Positions 25,810 to 34,924 are shown, counted from the first letter of the stretch. The stretch: DNA of 44,559 nucleotides from an uncultured Eggerthellaceae bacterium (GCA_947626195.1 CANQRF010000015.1:1-44559), one strand, 5' to 3'. The notes: generated by a model from the letters alone, not told the origin. Numbers and translations are program-made.

Positions 25810-26955
25810 ATGAACAATCGAGCAGGAAGATACGTCAAGCAGATCGAAGGCTATAAGTCTTTTGTGCCGAAGAGCCTGCCCCCTGACCCCCCTTTGCAGT
25901 TTGACATGGAGATGATCGCGCTTCTTTCTGAGGCAGATCGCGCCTTGGGCAAGTTAGATGGGATAACCGAAACGCTTCCCAACCCAAATCTGTTCGTCTC
26001 CATGTATGTGAAAAAGGAGGCTCTTCTCAGTTCCCAAATCGAAGGAACACAAGCATCGCTTGTCGATGTGCTGGAAACCGAGGAACGCCAGACTCAAGAT
26101 GCCCGAGAAGTGACCAATTACGTTCGCGCACTCAATTATGGCATTTCCCGCCTAGAGAACGATGGATTTCCTCTTTGCTTGCGACTCATTCGGGAAGTGC
26201 ACCATCAGCTTCTCGCATCGGGAAGAGGGAGTGACCGCTCCCCTGGAGAATTTCGGCATTCCCAGAATTGGATCGGAGGCTATGGAAGCACCATAGAGAA
26301 TGCCGCATTCGTTCCGCCGATCGTCGACGACATGACGCAGGCGCTCCGCGACCTTGAGCTTTATTTTTACGAAGAGGATTCGATGCCGCCGCTCGTGAAG
26401 ATTGCCCTTATCCACGCGCAGTTCGAAACGATCCACCCCTTTCTTGACGGCAATGGGCGTATGGGCAGGCTGCTGATCACGCTGTATCTCTGCCAACAGC
26501 ACATTCTCTCTCAGCCGCTTCTGTACCTTAGCTATTACTTCAAGAGAAATCGCAGCGAATACTACGATCGCCTTATGGATGTGAGAAACAACGGGGCCTG
26601 GGAGGAGTGGGTCAAGTTCTTCCTTCGCGGAATTGTTGAGGTGTCAGAGGAATCTTCCCGCTCAGCGCATGAAATCGACGCGCTACGCGAGCGCCTAATG
26701 GCGGAAATCAACGCTTGGGGAACCGCCACGGCGGTAAACGCACATCGCCTTTTGGATCTCCTTTTTGCGACACCCCGAATAACGAGGGAAGGAATCGTTC
26801 AGCAGCTAGGAATATCCTCGCCGTCAGCAGGTGCTCTTATCGAAAAGTTCATACATCAGTTGAATGTCCTCGTAGATTTGACTCCCGAGCGGTCGAGAAG
26901 AAAGCAATATGCTTTTCAACAGTACCTTTCTATTATCGGCGAAGGAACCGAATGA
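25810..26955 (+). CDS. Fic-family protein (AMP-transferase-like) with own inhibitory helix
   Basis: 381 aa, ATG after GGAGG at the usual distance. N-terminal Fic_N region with an inhibitory motif at about 74-79 (S-x-x-x-E-G in SSQIEGT). The catalytic Fic motif is HPFLDGNGRMGR at 209-220, with catalytic His209. The C-terminal 100 residues look like a winged helix (GIVQQLGISSPSAGALIEKF). Fic enzymes usually transfer AMP to a hydroxyl side chain of a target protein; having the inhibitory helix in the same chain makes this a self-controlled class II type, not needing a separate antitoxin. Bracketed by 80-bp direct repeats, copy 2 starting 4 bases after its stop. The surrounding DNA is AT-rich, suggesting acquisition. 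Confidence 0.9.
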   Translation: MNNRAGRYVKQIEGYKSFVPKSLPPDPPLQFDMEMIALLSEADRALGKLDGITETLPNPNLFVSMYVKKEALLSSQIEGTQASLVDVLETEERQTQDAREVTNYVRALNYGISRLENDGFPLCLRLIREVHHQLLASGRGSDRSPGEFRHSQNWIGGYGSTIENAAFVPPIVDDMTQALRDLELYFYEEDSMPPLVKIALIHAQFETIHPFLDGNGRMGRLLITLYLCQQHILSQPLLYLSYYFKRNRSEYYDRLMDVRNNGAWEEWVKFFLRGIVEVSEESSRSAHEIDALRERLMAEINAWGTATAVNAHRLLDLLFATPRITREGIVQQLGISSPSAGALIEKFIHQLNVLVDLTPERSRRKQYAFQQYLSIIGEGTE

Positions 26956-26958
26956 GCG

Positions 26959-27038
26959 AAATAAGTTAAGGCCATTTTAATTACGGCGCTCTTCCGGCGA
27001 TTTAATTAAAGAAAATCGCGATTTTCTTTAATTACTGG
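26959..27038 (+). repeat. 80-bp direct repeat, copy 2, downstream of the Fic gene
   Basis: Second copy of the element at 25644-25723 (79/80 identical), beginning 4 bases after the Fic stop codon. Its internal palindrome could end transcription from both sides. On the minus strand it supplies the last ten codons and the stop of the small gene at 27006-27206. Confidence 0.95.
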
Positions 27039-27206
27039 GTTCTTCATTACCGCATAGTCAAGATCCCACTGCGTAAAGATTTCACGCATGGCGGCATTCG
27101 ACTCCTCAGCCGTCAACGCTTCAGGGCGATAGCGCTCTTTGATTTCCGCCTCTCGAAGCGCAAGATATTCCCGCTGCCGTTGAAGCTCCGTCTGTATTGC
27201 TTGCAT
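27006..27206 (-). CDS. Small charged helical protein, probably truncated by the repeat
   Basis: 66 aa, ATG at 27206 with AGGGG 5 bases ahead, so translation is plausible. The sequence is largely helical and charged (TELQRQREYLALREAEIKERY), followed by PEALTAEESNAAMREIFTQWDLDY. I recognise no family. The last ten residues (from about NPVIKENRDFL) and the stop codon come from the 80-bp repeat, so an originally longer gene may have been cut by the repeat. It is antisense to and overlaps the leader region of the dipeptidase gene. It could be a remnant or a small partner of the Fic gene; neither is shown. Confidence 0.45.
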   Translation of the reverse strand: MQAIQTELQRQREYLALREAEIKERYRPEALTAEESNAAMREIFTQWDLDYAVMKNPVIKENRDFL

Positions 27207-27392
27207 GGTTCCCCTTTCATCCTTGCCCTTTATATCGCATCGTATTATCTGATTTACCCCTGTGCTTTCAATTTCTTCCCGGAGAAAACCCCGACTCTAA
27301 AATCGGAGAACAAACGGGTATCAGTTGACTCAGCAAGGGAAGCGCCGATGCAAATTGCGATATGCTTACGGCACCGAAAGAAAGGAGCCACT

Positions 27393-28808
27393 ATGGACAA
27401 GGCCACGCTGCTTGCTGAACTCGACGCTTTCATCGAGGATAACTGGGAAAACGTCATCGCCGACCTCGACAAGCTCGTTCACATCGAAAGCATCGAGGAG
27501 CTCGACAAGACGGCTCCGAACGCCCCGTTCGGCCCCGGCCCGAAGGCAGCGCTCACCGAAGCGCTCAACATCGCATCCTCCATGGGCTTTGAGACCCACG
27601 ATGCCGAGGGCTATATCGGCTTCGCAGATTTCCCCGGCGAGAGCGATACGCAAATCGGCATCATCGGCCACATGGACGTCGTTCCCGCAGGTAAGGGCTG
27701 GCACTTCCCCGAATACGCCGTCACCCGCAAAGAAGGCTACCTCCTTGGCCGCGGCGTTCTCGACGACAAAGGCCCGAGCATCGTGGCGCTTTATGCGATG
27801 AAATTCTGGAAGGATCGCCTTGATGCCGAAGGCAAGCGCTTCCCCTACACCATTCGCTTCCTCTTCGGCGCGAACGAGGAAACGGGCATGGCTGACGTCG
27901 CTTACTATCACGAACACTACGCTGACCCCGCGTTCCTTTTCACACCCGATGCGGAATATCCCGTCTGCTATGGTGAAAAGGGTGGCTTCGACGCAACGAT
28001 CACCGGCCCTGTGTATGCAAACGGCAGTATCGTGGATTTCGAGGGCGGCTCGGCGACGAATGCGGTACCCGGCTTTGCCCATGTGGTTGTGAAGGGCAAC
28101 ATCGAAGAGATGCCGCCCGCCGAAGGTCTGACCTTCACCGAAGACGGCACCGACCTCGTGCGTATCGACGCCACGGGCAAAAGCGCCCACGCCTCCACTC
28201 CTGAAAACGGCGTGAACGCCATCGCGCTTTTGGTGAACTATATCCTTGAGCAGGATCTTTGCACCGCTGAGGAGCGCCCCTTCATCGAATTTCTCCAGAA
28301 GCTCTTGAACCATACCGATGGTTCGGGCGTCGGCATCAAGTCCGAAGACGAGTTCTTCGGGCCGCTCACGGTGATCGGCGGCACGATCAAGATGGAAGAC
28401 GGCCACATCGTGCAAACGCTCGACAGCCGCTTCCCCACCTCGATCACGCCCGAGGAAATCACCGCGAACATCACCGCCCTCACCGAGCCGCTCGGCGCCA
28501 CTTTCGAAAACACGCTTTTGATGGAGCCGTTCCTCGTGAAGCCCGACACGCCGCAGATTCAGGCGCTCCTTACCGCCTACAACGACGTGACCGGCGAAGG
28601 TGCGAAGCCATTCACAATGGGTGGCGGCACCTATGCACGCGAGTTCACCTCCGGCGCAAGCTTCGGCCCCGAGAAGCCGTGGATCGAAGCGCCCGAGTGG
28701 GCGGGCCTGATGCATGGCCCCGATGAGGCCGTGAGCGAGGATCTGCTCAAGGAGTCGCTCAAGATCTATGCGCTCGCCCTGCAAAACCTCATGGAGCTGA
28801 AGCTCTAA
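27393..28808 (+). CDS. pepV: M20-family dipeptidase (PepV/Sapep type)
   Basis: 471 aa from ATG 27393, with AAAGGAG 5 bases ahead. Metallopeptidase family M20: GHMDVVPAGKGW near residue 92 (first metal His and catalytic Asp), GRGVLDDKGP near 124 (bridging Asp), ANEETGM near 160 (catalytic Glu pair), TPDAEYP near 183 and a C-terminal His in the LMHGPDE segment. It hydrolyses dipeptides in the cytoplasm; members bind Mn or Zn. The last 135 bases of this gene recur with 97% identity at 36338-36472 as a pseudogene fragment. Confidence 0.94.
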   Translation: MDKATLLAELDAFIEDNWENVIADLDKLVHIESIEELDKTAPNAPFGPGPKAALTEALNIASSMGFETHDAEGYIGFADFPGESDTQIGIIGHMDVVPAGKGWHFPEYAVTRKEGYLLGRGVLDDKGPSIVALYAMKFWKDRLDAEGKRFPYTIRFLFGANEETGMADVAYYHEHYADPAFLFTPDAEYPVCYGEKGGFDATITGPVYANGSIVDFEGGSATNAVPGFAHVVVKGNIEEMPPAEGLTFTEDGTDLVRIDATGKSAHASTPENGVNAIALLVNYILEQDLCTAEERPFIEFLQKLLNHTDGSGVGIKSEDEFFGPLTVIGGTIKMEDGHIVQTLDSRFPTSITPEEITANITALTEPLGATFENTLLMEPFLVKPDTPQIQALLTAYNDVTGEGAKPFTMGGGTYAREFTSGASFGPEKPWIEAPEWAGLMHGPDEAVSEDLLKESLKIYALALQNLMELKL

Positions 28809-28831
28809 CGTCCGAAGTAAAGCTCATGCGT

Positions 28832-29068
28832 TTAAAACTGAAGCGCGAAAGCGCCTCCCAAAACATGAAGCTCGAGGATGTCGAAGTTTTCGCCATCCTG
28901 CTCAACATAGTCGAACACTGAATAGAACAGAGTGGCGATCTGCTGCAGGTTACGGTATTGAGGACAGACAAAAGAGTGAGCTATACTGACGTCGCTGTCA
29001 ACATAGCTCACCCCATATCGAAGGCTACCCGCAAACCCACGGGCGCTCGCGGGTGCCCGTAAACTCAT
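28832..29068 (-). pseudogene. Possible gene remnant downstream of the VOC gene
   Basis: An open frame of 78 codons starts 5 bases after the VOC stop, without a ribosome site. Its second half reads like ordinary protein (RNLQQIATLFYSVFDYVEQD, ILELHVLGGAFALQF), while the first part is low-quality Ala/Arg-rich sequence. It may be the 3' end of a gene that lost its beginning. No family recognised. Confidence 0.25.
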
Positions 29069-29073
29069 TACGA

Positions 29074-29541
29074 TCAGTCGATGGCGCCGATATTGTCCTG
29101 TACGGCCTCGATGCGCTCACCGCCCGGCCCTCTGAAAAACATAATGACAAGACGGGTTCCACCATCGCCATATACTTGGAAGATGTCGCTATCCTGTTCC
29201 CCGAGGGGCCGATCGAACGGACAAAGTGCGTCAAACGGCCCCGCCTCGATTGCAATGCCATGCTCACTGAGTCGCTTGACTATCTCATCCATCGAGTCGA
29301 CACGCACTGCCACGTGATTGAGGCACTGCTGAGCTGCCTGAATCGTCGCCTTGTCCTGTTGTTCAAGCAGCTCAATCACGACGCCTCCGTCGCTTTTGAC
29401 CCATGCCATCTTCAGCGGCTTGTCACCCTCCATCGTCTCTGTGGAAAAGAGGTGGTGAAAGTCGAGCACGTCGGTGTAGAACGCGATCGATTCGTCGATA
29501 TTGTTACAATAAACTCCAGCATGGTGGGGATAGATATTCAT
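29074..29541 (-). CDS. VOC-superfamily (glyoxalase/dioxygenase fold) protein
   Basis: 155 aa, GGAGG 4 bases before the start. Two betaalphabetabetabeta modules: the N-terminal one begins HHAGVYCNNIDESIAFYTDVL with the metal His, followed by VIELLEQ (a glutamate ligand). The second has CLNHVAVRVDSMDEIVKRL and the later IFQVYGDGGTRLVIMFF. VOC members are metal-dependent lyases, isomerases or dioxygenases acting on small organic molecules. It starts 13 bases after the stop of the iron-sulfur subunit gene, so it is the third gene of the molybdoenzyme operon and may process the same aromatic substrate; that role is inference. Confidence 0.88.
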   Translation of the reverse strand: MNIYPHHAGVYCNNIDESIAFYTDVLDFHHLFSTETMEGDKPLKMAWVKSDGGVVIELLEQQDKATIQAAQQCLNHVAVRVDSMDEIVKRLSEHGIAIEAGPFDALCPFDRPLGEQDSDIFQVYGDGGTRLVIMFFRGPGGERIEAVQDNIGAID

Positions 29542-29554
29542 GACGCCTCCAAAC

Positions 29555-30379
29555 CTAGGGCTTCTTATAGAGGGCGATCGTGTTCACATTCAGATCGCGA
29601 TCCACCGTCGAGATGAAGTCCTCCACATGGCGCGTCAGATAGCCCTCATAGCTCACATCAAGGCTGTATTCCGCGGCCTCGATCTGCTTGAACCAGAAAT
29701 CTCCCAGCTCATCGGTGGTGGTGGTCCGCTTCTCGCCAGTGGCGAGGTTCGTCAGCTCGACAACCGCGCCGATCAGCACCTCTTCTGCCTCAAGATCAGC
29801 CACCTCGCCAGCCAAGAACCGCTTCGGTAGATTACGATAGCGCACCCGAGGCTGCGTCTTGAGCTCAGGCCGCAGCTCCTCCGATCCTGCAATAAGATCT
29901 GCAAGCTCCTCTTCCTCGCCGAAGAGAATTGCATCATGGGCGCATGCATCCACGCAGCGCGGCACCTTCCACCCATCGTCAAGCAGATGAGCACAGCCGG
30001 TGCACTTCTGAGGAACCGAAAGCGCCTCATTCCAATAGACGACGCCGTAGGGACATGCATCCATGATCGCTTTCTGGCCCTTGGCCTTTTCTGGATCGAT
30101 TATCACGAGTCCATCGTCTCGCCGATACACAGCACCGTCCTTAGCGGCCTTCATACAAGGGGCATCCTCGCAATGTTGGCAAAGAATCGGCGTGTAGCTG
30201 ACTTTCACCTTCGGCGTCTGGCCTCGCTCCTTCTCGTTCACCTTCATCCAGAACTGTCCGGTGTCCGGCTGCGGCGCCGCATAAGGCATCCAATCGTTAT
30301 CGCAATGCTCATCCTTGCAGACTATCTGGCAGTTATGGCAACCAATGCACCGATCAATATCAATGACAAACGTTTTCAT
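29555..30379 (-). CDS. Iron-sulfur subunit of a pyrogallol-phloroglucinol transhydroxylase-like enzyme
   Basis: 274 aa, the same length as the small subunit of the Pelobacter acidigallici transhydroxylase. N-terminal ferredoxin modules carry several 4Fe-4S Cys sets: CIGCHNCQIVC at 12-22, CQHCEDAPC near 71, CPYGVVYW near 115, CTGCAHLLDD near 129 and a following CVDAC. The C-terminal 75 residues form a beta-rich carboxypeptidase-regulatory/Ig-like domain (AVVELTNLATGEKRTTTTDE, GEFWF-type turn DFWFKQIEAAEYSLDV), also present in the known transhydroxylase small subunit. No Tat signal or membrane anchor, so it is cytoplasmic. The start is 5 bases after the large-subunit stop, with its GGAAGGAG site inside the last large-subunit codons. 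Confidence 0.9.
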   Translation of the reverse strand: MKTFVIDIDRCIGCHNCQIVCKDEHCDNDWMPYAAPQPDTGQFWMKVNEKERGQTPKVKVSYTPILCQHCEDAPCMKAAKDGAVYRRDDGLVIIDPEKAKGQKAIMDACPYGVVYWNEALSVPQKCTGCAHLLDDGWKVPRCVDACAHDAILFGEEEELADLIAGSEELRPELKTQPRVRYRNLPKRFLAGEVADLEAEEVLIGAVVELTNLATGEKRTTTTDELGDFWFKQIEAAEYSLDVSYEGYLTRHVEDFISTVDRDLNVNTIALYKKP

Positions 30380-30384
30380 GTCCG

Positions 30385-32955
30385 TTAGGCTCCTTCCACG
30401 ATCCGTGCGGTGGCAATCTGGCCGACTTCGGGCTCATAGGCTCGATTGAAAGCCTCGGGGTATTGCTTGGCCAATTCGAATACGTCAACCTTCTCGATAT
30501 TGACAAGGAAGCTGTTCGTAACTTCACCAGGAGCGTTTTTCGAAGTCGTATGAGATGGGCAGATCAGGTTGTTGGCACCTGCGCGATCGAGCTCACCGAT
30601 AACGATAGAATCAACGCGGGCACCATGATCCTGATAGATCGCATTCGGAATGACCCGCTCTGAGAACCGCACCGCGCCAAGCACCGCGCCGCGCTCATTG
30701 TACATTTTGACAATATCGCCTTCCTTGAGGCTCAGACGTTCGGCGTCGATCGGGTTCACCCAGATCGGCTCATAGTAGTAGCCATCCGGACCCTTGATCT
30801 TGCAGGTCTCGATCTCGCGACACCACGTGTTGTCATCGTTTTGCGCGTGAATACGCCAACGGGGATGGTTCGTCACAAGCAGGAACGGATATTTCTGAGC
30901 CCGCGGATGAAGCTGGCTCTCCGAATGCGACTCACCATAGGGGACGAAATGGGGCACCGGCGGACGTTCTTTGTCGTCGGGGAAGTACTGTTGAAGCCCA
31001 ACCGAGAGAAACTCTATCTTACCCGTCGGCGTGGCAAGCGGATGGCCCTCGGGATCGTCATAGAACTCCCGCATGCCGCGCGGGTCGTCCTCCCAATCGT
31101 CGGCCGTAGGCACGACGAAGTAGCCCTTCTCCTTCCACTCCTCATAAGAGACGAATTTCTCGACACCTGAGTTCTCGAATCCCTTACGTATAAGCTCCTC
31201 TTCGGTGCCGCCGACATATTCCTCATAAAGGCCGAGCTTCTTCGCCACTTCGCCGACTGCCTCAAAGTCTGAGAGCGCCTCACCGACATGTGGAATGGCC
31301 TGCTCTTCGTGCAGCAGCATATTGTATTGGCCGCTAAACAGATCGTTCGAGATGTCCCGCACCTCAAGCTTCGTCGTCGTCGGGAGGATGATGTCGGCAA
31401 ACAGGCAGTCGTTCTCAAGCCAAGGATGCTGAGCGACGATGAACTCAAGATTGGGATGCTGCAGTGCCCGCTGCATCTCGTATCCACCGTTCCAGCAGGT
31501 CTGCCAACAAGGACTGTCGGTCCAGATCATGTGAAGCTCGTAATCACCGTCATGGGGGAAGTCCCACTCAACATACTGATCGGAGGCGGGCAGACCAGCT
31601 ATCACATGGCCACCGCGCCATTTCACCGGTGGGTTCATGATAGCTTCAGGGATCAGCGTCTTGGGAATGAAGTTAACCGGATAGGTGAGCATCGCCCAGC
31701 CGTTGTAGACCGAGGAAAGATCAGGTTGGCAAGCTGAGCGCGGAAGCGGATAAATCTCGTCGATGCCAAACAGGCCCCAATCCATATAGTTGATCTGTCC
31801 GACACCCGGGCCACCGAGCCCCTGCATTGCAAGCAGAGCGATCTCGAGACGTGCCGGCTCGCTGGAATAGGCCGCGCGGATATAGCCGCCGCCAGAGCAA
31901 TGGGCAATCGAAACCGCATGCTTCGCCCAATATCGAGCCAATGCCTTGATCTTGCGCTCTGGCACGCCACAAATAGGAGCCGCCCATTTCGGCGTCTTCG
32001 CAACGCCTTCCTCCTCGCCGAGGACATAGGCTTTGAACTCATCAAATCCGTAGCAATGAGTGTCGATATAATCGTGATCGTACGTGTCTTCGGTGATCCA
32101 CACATAGGCAATAGCGCATTGCAGCGCGGCATCGGTATTAGGCAGCACCGGAATCCACGTGCCTTCATGGGCGGCACCGGTGTAGTTCAAGTCGGGCGAT
32201 ATGAAAATCGACTTGATTCCAACCTCGTTGAGCCAGCTGACAATGCGTCCGGGCTGCATACCGCCCCAACCCCAAGGTGTGGTCTCGGGATCAGCGCCCC
32301 AATAGAGCACCGCATCTCCGTTTTCGGCAATATCTTGGAAGAGATTTTGCACGTTGCCCTGCTTGCCTACAGGCTCCATGCCCCACATGTGCTTGGCGCC
32401 CCATGTCCAGCCCTCCCAGCTGTCCGGCTGGCGTGCTTGCAGCGTGTAACCGCCCATCAAATCGAGCAGCTTGCCGGGACAGCCATGGGCAGCATGGATG
32501 ATCTTCGATTCACCGTGCCCATCTACCTGCGCGAGCACTGCAAGCGGGCCATATTTCTCATGAATGCGCTTGAGCTCGGATGCGATGATGTCTGTGGCCT
32601 CGTCCCAGGAAATGCGCTCGTATTTCGCCGTGCCGCGCGTCTCTGGATGACGCTCGCCATTTGGATCCCAGTCCACGCGCTTCAGCGGAAAGGGAACACG
32701 GTTCTTCGAATACACGCGCTTTTTGTAGGCATACTGTATTGGCGAGGGCAGTGTCTTGTCCTTCGGTTCGAGCACCGCACCATTCACTTCGATCTTCCAT
32801 GGTTTCATCGTTTCAATGTCGTAGGCATCGTCATAATGCATGGGGCGTATGCGGAGGATCTTGCCGTCCTTCACATCTACCGCAGCTGAGTTCGAGCCCA
32901 ACCCGAAACCGCAGAGGCCGAGTGATTTGTAAACCGTCTTCACGTCGCCAGCCAT
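30385..32955 (-). CDS. Molybdopterin large subunit, pyrogallol hydroxytransferase (transhydroxylase)-like
   Basis: 856 aa from ATG 32955, which has AGGAG 5 bases ahead; an in-frame ATG ten codons upstream has no site. DMSO-reductase family fold. The N-terminus lacks the usual CxxCxxxC cluster motif (only Cys15), as in P. acidigallici transhydroxylase. The segment QPDSWEGW at 176-183 matches that enzyme's PDSWEGW, where the Ser is the Mo ligand and the preceding Asp is catalytic; here these are Asp178 and Ser179. His147 in GHGESK is in place for the third catalytic residue. Further family segments: YERISWDEATDI, WGADPETTPWGWGG, and the C-terminal cofactor domain with NPIDAERLSLKEGD. No Tat signal: cytoplasmic. 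The substrate is probably a polyhydroxylated aromatic, but it differs enough from characterised enzymes that it cannot be named. Confidence 0.88.
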   Translation of the reverse strand: MAGDVKTVYKSLGLCGFGLGSNSAAVDVKDGKILRIRPMHYDDAYDIETMKPWKIEVNGAVLEPKDKTLPSPIQYAYKKRVYSKNRVPFPLKRVDWDPNGERHPETRGTAKYERISWDEATDIIASELKRIHEKYGPLAVLAQVDGHGESKIIHAAHGCPGKLLDLMGGYTLQARQPDSWEGWTWGAKHMWGMEPVGKQGNVQNLFQDIAENGDAVLYWGADPETTPWGWGGMQPGRIVSWLNEVGIKSIFISPDLNYTGAAHEGTWIPVLPNTDAALQCAIAYVWITEDTYDHDYIDTHCYGFDEFKAYVLGEEEGVAKTPKWAAPICGVPERKIKALARYWAKHAVSIAHCSGGGYIRAAYSSEPARLEIALLAMQGLGGPGVGQINYMDWGLFGIDEIYPLPRSACQPDLSSVYNGWAMLTYPVNFIPKTLIPEAIMNPPVKWRGGHVIAGLPASDQYVEWDFPHDGDYELHMIWTDSPCWQTCWNGGYEMQRALQHPNLEFIVAQHPWLENDCLFADIILPTTTKLEVRDISNDLFSGQYNMLLHEEQAIPHVGEALSDFEAVGEVAKKLGLYEEYVGGTEEELIRKGFENSGVEKFVSYEEWKEKGYFVVPTADDWEDDPRGMREFYDDPEGHPLATPTGKIEFLSVGLQQYFPDDKERPPVPHFVPYGESHSESQLHPRAQKYPFLLVTNHPRWRIHAQNDDNTWCREIETCKIKGPDGYYYEPIWVNPIDAERLSLKEGDIVKMYNERGAVLGAVRFSERVIPNAIYQDHGARVDSIVIGELDRAGANNLICPSHTTSKNAPGEVTNSFLVNIEKVDVFELAKQYPEAFNRAYEPEVGQIATARIVEGA

Positions 32956-33274
32956 TCTCACTCCTGTTCTTCTCTCGTTTTTCATTTCATTTTCCGAATA
33001 TCGTCAAAATTGACTCTGGCATTATCCTCCCATCCTTCGTACAATCCCTATCGTAACCCCTTTCGCACAATGCTTCTGCCAAGTCGAAGCCTCGATCAAC
33101 TTTAAACCGCCGATAGTGTTTTGACCATCGAACGGGACGTCTGATTTATGGGAAGAGAGGCTTGAATGTCAGGACTCGAGACTATGGCTCTGCGTAATAT
33201 ATACGTTATGCGAAGTGGTTTGACCTTGGGTTTTCGTTTAAGGGCCACGAAACCGCCAAAGGGAGGAGTCGAAG
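32956..33274. promoter_or_regulatory. Divergent control region between the molybdoenzyme operon and its regulator
   Basis: A 319-bp gene-free region. A near-palindrome GCGTAA-N8-TTATGC (one mismatch) at 33192-33211 lies about 65 bases before the regulator start and is a candidate operator. No clearly spaced -35/-10 pair was found by eye for either direction. Confidence 0.4.
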
Positions 33275-34771
33275 ATGCGCACGCCATCGACATCGGTTGA
33301 GGCTCGCCAATCTCAGTGGAGCATCGATCCCTCCGTCAAGCTCGCTGGATTCGGATTTCTCCTTGGCTGGCACTTCATCATTCTCTTTTATCCATTGCAG
33401 CCCACGAGTGCGGCTCCTGTCTCGGAGTTCATCATCGCGCGCCAAATCGCACTCAACGCCTCGCTCTTCGCATGCTTCGCTCTCTTCGGACGGCTCTTCG
33501 CCCATCTTCCCCAGCGAGACGACATCCGCTCTCACAAGATCGTCATCTCGTCGGTGATCATTGGCGTGATAGGCAGCATCGGCGTGGTCTTCGGATCTTC
33601 GATCGGACTTTTGCTTACCATTGCCTCTGTGACGCTGATCGGGGCGGCGGAGGCAGCAATGACACTTTTATGGCTGCGCTTTTTCTGCGAAACATCCAAA
33701 AACTATTCGGGGCGATCTCTCGGCGCTTCCGCTTTCATCTCATCGTTCGTCTTCTTCTTCGTCTATCATTTGCCCTTCGCCGTCAACTTGGTCATTCTGC
33801 CAATACTTCCCATCATCTCGGGCGTGCTGCTCGTCGTCTTCACAAAAGGTGTGCCACTGCGTAAAAACGATCCGAGCGGATCGGGTCTCGCCGACTGGGA
33901 TTCCGCCAAGCGCCCGTTTTGCAGAACAACAGCGCTGCTAGCAACTCTCGCGTTTTTCTTCGGATTAGCACAAGGTTGCATTGGCGCTGGCTACACTCTT
34001 CTTCCGGTAGCCGAGACCACTTCCATCTTCGGTGCCGGGGTGGCAGGCATCGTCGTGTTTGCGATCTACACGAAATCCGAATTTCTCCCAAACCTCAACC
34101 CCGTGATCAACACATCGCTCCTGATGTTTCTCGGTGGGATCGTGCTGATCCCCTTCCAATCGGAAGCGCTTTCAACACTATCGGCATTCCTGATAATGAC
34201 TGGCTTCATCTTTTTCTTTGTGCTCGCGCTTGTGTTCATCATTGATCTGACACGAACATTCGATCTCAATCTCACCATGGTGCTCGGCGCGAACCAGGCC
34301 CTTGAATACCTGATGTTCACGATTGCCATACCTATCGGTTTCACGATTTGGAACGATTTCAGCGACCGCTCAGTCATTTCGCTCAGCATTTCAGCTGTTG
34401 CCACGTTATCGGTGATTGCCGTCATTTTGCTGTTTGAAGCCGAGAGGCCGCCCTGGCGCGCTGACTATTACAAACATGAAGATAGCTCGAAATCATCAGA
34501 GCCTGACGGATCGGATAATGCCGATACGATACTTGTGGATCCACTGACAACGATCTGCGATGAGTGCAGACTCACGCCCCGCGAGCGGGAAGTATTCGGA
34601 CTGCTCGCGAAGGGCCGCAACGCCGAATACATTCAAAATGCGCTCGTGATCTCCAATCACACAGTGAAAACCCACATCTACAACGTCTATCGCAAGCTCG
34701 ACGTCCATTCGCTCCAGGAGCTCTTGGATCTCATCGATGTCGAACGGGAGAGAATCAATCCACCAGTATGA
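33275..34771 (+). CDS. Membrane-bound LuxR-type regulator (12-span sensor plus HTH)
   Basis: 498 aa, GGGAGGAG 6 bases before ATG 33275. Residues 20-400 form about 12 hydrophobic spans, resembling an MFS-like fold that has lost transport function. A polar linker of about 30 residues follows, then a C-terminal LuxR HTH at about 430-490: LTPREREVFGLLAKGRNAEYI, the recognition helix SNHTVKTHIYNVYRKL and the HSLQELLDLI dimer helix. This one-component design is a hallmark of Eggerthellaceae, where each gene neighbours the reductase it controls. Here it is divergent from the transhydroxylase-like operon and precedes an MFS transporter, so it probably senses that substrate in the membrane and activates both. 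The ligand is unknown. Confidence 0.9.
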   Translation: MRTPSTSVEARQSQWSIDPSVKLAGFGFLLGWHFIILFYPLQPTSAAPVSEFIIARQIALNASLFACFALFGRLFAHLPQRDDIRSHKIVISSVIIGVIGSIGVVFGSSIGLLLTIASVTLIGAAEAAMTLLWLRFFCETSKNYSGRSLGASAFISSFVFFFVYHLPFAVNLVILPILPIISGVLLVVFTKGVPLRKNDPSGSGLADWDSAKRPFCRTTALLATLAFFFGLAQGCIGAGYTLLPVAETTSIFGAGVAGIVVFAIYTKSEFLPNLNPVINTSLLMFLGGIVLIPFQSEALSTLSAFLIMTGFIFFFVLALVFIIDLTRTFDLNLTMVLGANQALEYLMFTIAIPIGFTIWNDFSDRSVISLSISAVATLSVIAVILLFEAERPPWRADYYKHEDSSKSSEPDGSDNADTILVDPLTTICDECRLTPREREVFGLLAKGRNAEYIQNALVISNHTVKTHIYNVYRKLDVHSLQELLDLIDVERERINPPV

Positions 34772-34924
34772 GCGCTCAGGGCGATCTATGGCCTTGCGCG
34801 GGATGGCAAGCAGGACAATAGGTGCTATGTTTATCTGGCCAAGTCAAAGAGAGCCTTCAGAGAGAATATCCCGAGGGCTTGCAAGCCGATGCCCTTTCGC
34901 TCCGCCCGTCATTAAGGAGTGACT

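Noticed and set aside
27366-28784. 472-codon minus-strand open frame opposite pepV
   Set aside because: Antisense shadow; pepV has ribosome site and M20 metal ligands.
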